From: Streptomyces sp. NBC_01288
GTDB taxonomy: Bacteria; Actinomycetota; Actinomycetes; Streptomycetales; Streptomycetaceae
Direction: 5' to 3'
Assembly (NCBI RefSeq): GCF_035982055.1
Contig: NZ_CP108427.1
Coordinates: 2,604,001-2,668,000 of the forward strand
DNA: 64,000 nt
In this document: piece by piece, positions 61,813 to 64,000 of the stretch
Numbering within the stretch: the stretch's first letter is position 1
How the letters are laid out: each line of letters begins with the position of its first letter
The notes under the pieces: model-generated
Databases searched by the model: none
Seen by the model: the letters and a program-made list of their open reading frames with translations, nothing else
What the model was told of the DNA's origin: nothing
Position numbers and translations under genes: made by a program

Positions 61813-62139
61813 ATGCCGGCAGGTTCCAGCCCCAAGCGGAAGCGACAGTACGAGCACGTCAAGGACAGCGCGGAGAAACGGGGAGCCTCCACCGGACGCG
61901 CGAAGGAGATCGCCGCGCGGACCGTCAACAAGGAGCGGGCCCGCTCGGGCGAAGCACACCAGGCGAGCAAGACCTCCACCCAGGACAAGAAATCCGCCTC
62001 GCGGCGCGGGGGCGAGCGCTCGCACCGTGGCCCCGTGAGTCCCACCAGGGACCAGCTCTACGAGGAGGCGAGGAAGCGCGACATCCATGGCCGCTCCTCC
62101 ATGAACAAGCAGCAGCTGCACAAGGCCCTCGGCCACTGA
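61813..62139 (+). CDS. small basic protein, plasmid-stabilisation-like
   Basis: A 108-residue, highly basic protein with SPKRKRQYEHVKDSAEKRGASTGRAKEIAARTVNKERARSGE followed by a flexible Ser/Lys/Arg stretch. The C-terminal LYEEARKRDIHGRSSMNKQQLHKAL segment resembles a Rho-N/SAP-like helical motif. Such proteins are often labelled plasmid stabilisation protein in actinobacteria, but the function is not established; nucleic-acid binding is plausible. GGAGA precedes the ATG at 61813. Upstream frame extensions are not supported. Confidence 0.75.
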   Translation: MPAGSSPKRKRQYEHVKDSAEKRGASTGRAKEIAARTVNKERARSGEAHQASKTSTQDKKSASRRGGERSHRGPVSPTRDQLYEEARKRDIHGRSSMNKQQLHKALGH

Positions 62140-62193
62140 CCCGTCCCACACGCCGCAGACCCGCGACATCGTCCCGAAGAAAGGCGCGTCACC

Positions 62194-62760
62194 ATGGCTG
62201 ACAAGCCCCTCGACGGCCACCGCGTACTGGCGCTCGTCACCAACTACGGAGTCGAACAGGACGAACTGCTGGTGCCGCTCAAGCGGCTGCGGGCGGACGA
62301 CGCGGACGTCACCGTCGCCGCCGCCACGGCGGACCCGGTCCAGACCCTGGTGGGAGACAAGGACCCCGGCGAAACCGTGGAGCCCGACGCCACCTTCGAC
62401 GTGGTGGACCCGGGCGACCACCAGCTCCTGCTGCTTCCCGGCGGCACCCTCAACGCCGACCAGCTCCGCCTCGACGACAAGGCGCTCGCCATCGTCAAAG
62501 CGTTCGTCGCCTCGGGCCGCCCGATCGCCGCCATCTGCCACGGCCCTTGGGCCCTGGTCGAAGCGGACGCCGTCCGGGGCAAGACCATGACGTCCTACGC
62601 CTCACTGCGCACCGACATCCGCAACGCCGGAGCCGCGTCCTGGGTCGACGAACCCGTGGTCAGCGACACCGCGGGCGGCTACACCCTGATCACCTCCCGC
62701 ACGCCCAAGGATCTCGACGCCTTCCTCGACTCGATCAACAAGGCCCTCATCGGGTCCTGA
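62194..62760 (+). CDS. DJ-1/PfpI family protein
   Basis: A 188-residue DJ-1/PfpI (class I glutamine amidotransferase-like) protein. It has VLALVTNYGVEQDELLVPLKRLRADDADVTVAAA at the start, QLLLLPGGTLNADQLR in the middle, and the nucleophile elbow PIAAICHGPWALVEA with the reactive Cys and its His. It ends with LITSRTPKDLDAFLDSI. Members act as deglycases, chaperones or stress proteases. It follows the small basic gene by 54 bases on the same strand, so both may be part of a stress-type unit. Confidence 0.9.
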   Translation: MADKPLDGHRVLALVTNYGVEQDELLVPLKRLRADDADVTVAAATADPVQTLVGDKDPGETVEPDATFDVVDPGDHQLLLLPGGTLNADQLRLDDKALAIVKAFVASGRPIAAICHGPWALVEADAVRGKTMTSYASLRTDIRNAGAASWVDEPVVSDTAGGYTLITSRTPKDLDAFLDSINKALIGS

Positions 62761-62866
62761 ACGACAAACCCCGCCCGCGGAGGGCAGCCGTACTCCGTGC
62801 CATACCGCCCTGTCCAGGACGGCGCTCCCCAGCTCGGGGGCGCCCTTCTCGAAGATTGGATCCTCC

Positions 62867-62995
62867 ATGCTCAAGGCCATCGCTGACGTACTGCGCTCGA
62901 TCGGCGGCGCGATCGCCACCGTCGTCACCCTGCCCTTCCGCGCCGTCGCCCGGCTCTTCGGGGGCGCCTCCGACAGCGCACACGGCCATCACTGA
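62867..62995 (+). CDS. LPFR-motif small protein
   Basis: A 42-residue protein reading MLKAIADVLRSIGGAIATVV, then TLPFRAVARLFGG and a His-rich end. It is an amphipathic helix around a conserved LPFR motif, as in the small LPFR proteins recognised in Streptomyces. It may associate with the membrane. It lies about 107 bases after the DJ-1-like gene. Function is unknown. Confidence 0.65.
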   Translation: MLKAIADVLRSIGGAIATVVTLPFRAVARLFGGASDSAHGHH

Positions 62996-63161
62996 GAACA
63001 CCGGTGCGCACCGCCTGCCTGCGCCGGGGGCCATGCGCCCAGTGGTCCGGAACCGCTGGGCGTCCTTGCGGGCAGGCGTTCGCACGGAAGCGGCGCCGGG
63101 CCTCTGCGGACCGATGTGCCGATTTTCATGCCCCAGGTGAGGACGAGGTTGAGGACGAGTC

Positions 63162-63878
63162 ATGCCGCGAGCGCGTGAAGAAGCCCGTTTCAGACATCCT
63201 CGGCACGAGCGCCGCGGAGAGGCTCGGCTACCGGCTGTGGCAGCGACACTCGTCGCCATCGCGCTGTACCTCTTCCTGCCCCAGCGGCTCCTGGTCGCCC
63301 CCCGCTACGTACTGCCCGCCCTGGAGTGTGTGCTGCTCGTACCTCTCGTGGCGATCAACCCGCGGCGGCTGACTCGACAAACGCGGACGTTCCGCGTCCT
63401 GTCACTGACGCTCGTCGCCATGATCGGGGCGAGCAACCTCCTCGCGCTGGGAACTCTGATCCATGAGCTGGTGTCCGCCGAAGTGAAGGACGGCCGGGCA
63501 CTGTTGCTGGCCTCGTTGCAGATCTGGCTCACCAACATCATCGTCTTCGGTCTGGCCTACTGGGAGTTGGACCGCGGCGGCCCGGTCAGCCGGACCCAAG
63601 TGCCCCGTGAATCACTGCCGTTGGCGGACTTCCGTTTCTCGCAGGACGAGAACGACGACGCCGTCCAGGAGGTCTCCGACGGCGCCAGCAAGACATCCGA
63701 CTGGGTGCCCACGCTGATGGACTACCTCTACGTGTCGGTGACCAACTCCACGGCCTTCAGCCCCACGGACACCATGCCGCTCTCCTCACGCGCCAAGTTC
63801 CTGATGAGCGTGGAGAGCGTCGCCGCTCTGGTGACGTCGCTCCTGGTGATCGCCCGCGCGGTCAGCATCCTGCACTGA
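63162..63878 (+). CDS. DUF1345-like integral membrane protein
   Basis: A 238-residue protein with a basic N-terminus and four or five hydrophobic helices (AVAATLVAIALYLFL, LPALECVLLVPLVAI, FRVLSLTLVAMIGASNLLALGTLIHEL, IWLTNIIVFGLAYWELDRGGP). It then has a soluble acidic loop with WVPTLMDYLYVSVTNSTAFSPTDTMPLSSRAKFLMSVESVAALVTSLLVIARAV. The last part resembles DUF1345 membrane proteins and the pore region of small ion channels. Function is unknown. The start could be at 63162 or at a later codon. Confidence 0.75.
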   Translation: MPRAREEARFRHPRHERRGEARLPAVAATLVAIALYLFLPQRLLVAPRYVLPALECVLLVPLVAINPRRLTRQTRTFRVLSLTLVAMIGASNLLALGTLIHELVSAEVKDGRALLLASLQIWLTNIIVFGLAYWELDRGGPVSRTQVPRESLPLADFRFSQDENDDAVQEVSDGASKTSDWVPTLMDYLYVSVTNSTAFSPTDTMPLSSRAKFLMSVESVAALVTSLLVIARAVSILH

Positions 63879-64000
63879 AGCTGTTCCGGCCCGCTCACCA
63901 GCGAACCCCGCGATGCGGAGCCTGCGTACTCCTCCGCCGAGGAGGTATTCACCGCAGGACAGTGGTGACGGGCGGGGGTTGGATCCACCAACGGTGCATC

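Noticed and set aside
63929..63944. Short hairpin CTCCTC-CGCC-GAGGAG after the last gene
   Set aside because: Six base pairs only, with no T tract. It could be a weak terminator, but such stems are frequent by chance in this composition.
1..64000. CRISPR array, rRNA operon, riboswitch or prophage structural genes
   Set aside because: No regular direct repeats with spacers, no rRNA-like sequence, no recognised aptamer, and no capsid, tail or portal genes were seen. Only integrase fragments are present.

Overview
The window is a high-GC actinobacterial chromosome segment, almost certainly Streptomyces. The support is strong third-position G/C, frequent GTG starts, a SepF-like gene, a DUF397/DUF5753 regulator pair, an LPFR small protein and a copy of a GC-rich intergenic repeat common in that genus. 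No rRNA, complete tRNA or CRISPR array was seen.

Layout. 1-9.4 kb: a SepF-like cell-division gene; a very large assimilatory nitrate reductase fused to a CysJ-like flavoprotein; a polytopic membrane protein; a YceI/MarR divergent pair sharing three copies of one palindrome; and an ECF sigma factor below a Met/His-rich membrane protein. 9.4-18.6 kb: a minus-strand catabolic operon (pxpA, pxpB, pxpC, MFS permease, SDR, aminotransferase, RraA-like aldolase) facing a LysR regulator and a D-2-hydroxyacid dehydrogenase. The set would fit uptake and breakdown of an oxoproline-like compound. 18.6-28.8 kb: small regulator/enzyme or regulator/transporter units (XRE with hydrolase; MarR with MFS and isochorismatase-fold protein; ECF sigma; carotenoid oxygenase; alpha/beta hydrolase; DUF998 with TetR), several with clear palindromic operators.

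28.8-46.5 kb is a defence island and the most interesting part. It holds a complete type II Wadjet operon (jetABCD, minus). Divergent from it is a TerY-P-like triad (vWA, PP2C, and a kinase with membrane segment, coiled coil and HhH). Convergent with the triad is a minus-strand run of a small membrane protein, a membrane-anchored Mrr nuclease, an EACC1-type adaptor and a 1232-residue protein joining an N-terminal caspase-like protease to an SF1 (UPF1-like) helicase. This last set is my candidate for a poorly described immune or cell-suicide system.

46.5-52.1 kb is degenerate: an IS701-type transposase stub, FG-GAP remnants, a twice-frameshifted histidine kinase beside an intact response regulator, and an integrase 3' remnant next to what looks like the 3' end of an RlmD-type methyltransferase gene (a possible integration scar). 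52.1-58.8 kb is a 2107-residue secreted RHS/YD-repeat toxin with a 96-residue probable immunity protein. 58.8-59.9 kb holds another broken integrase and a strong hairpin. 59.9-64 kb has a quinone-oxidoreductase-like gene divergent from its TetR regulator with two operator copies, a basic small protein, a DJ-1/PfpI protein, an LPFR small protein and a membrane protein.

All calls come from reading the sequence and remembered family motifs; no database search was run.
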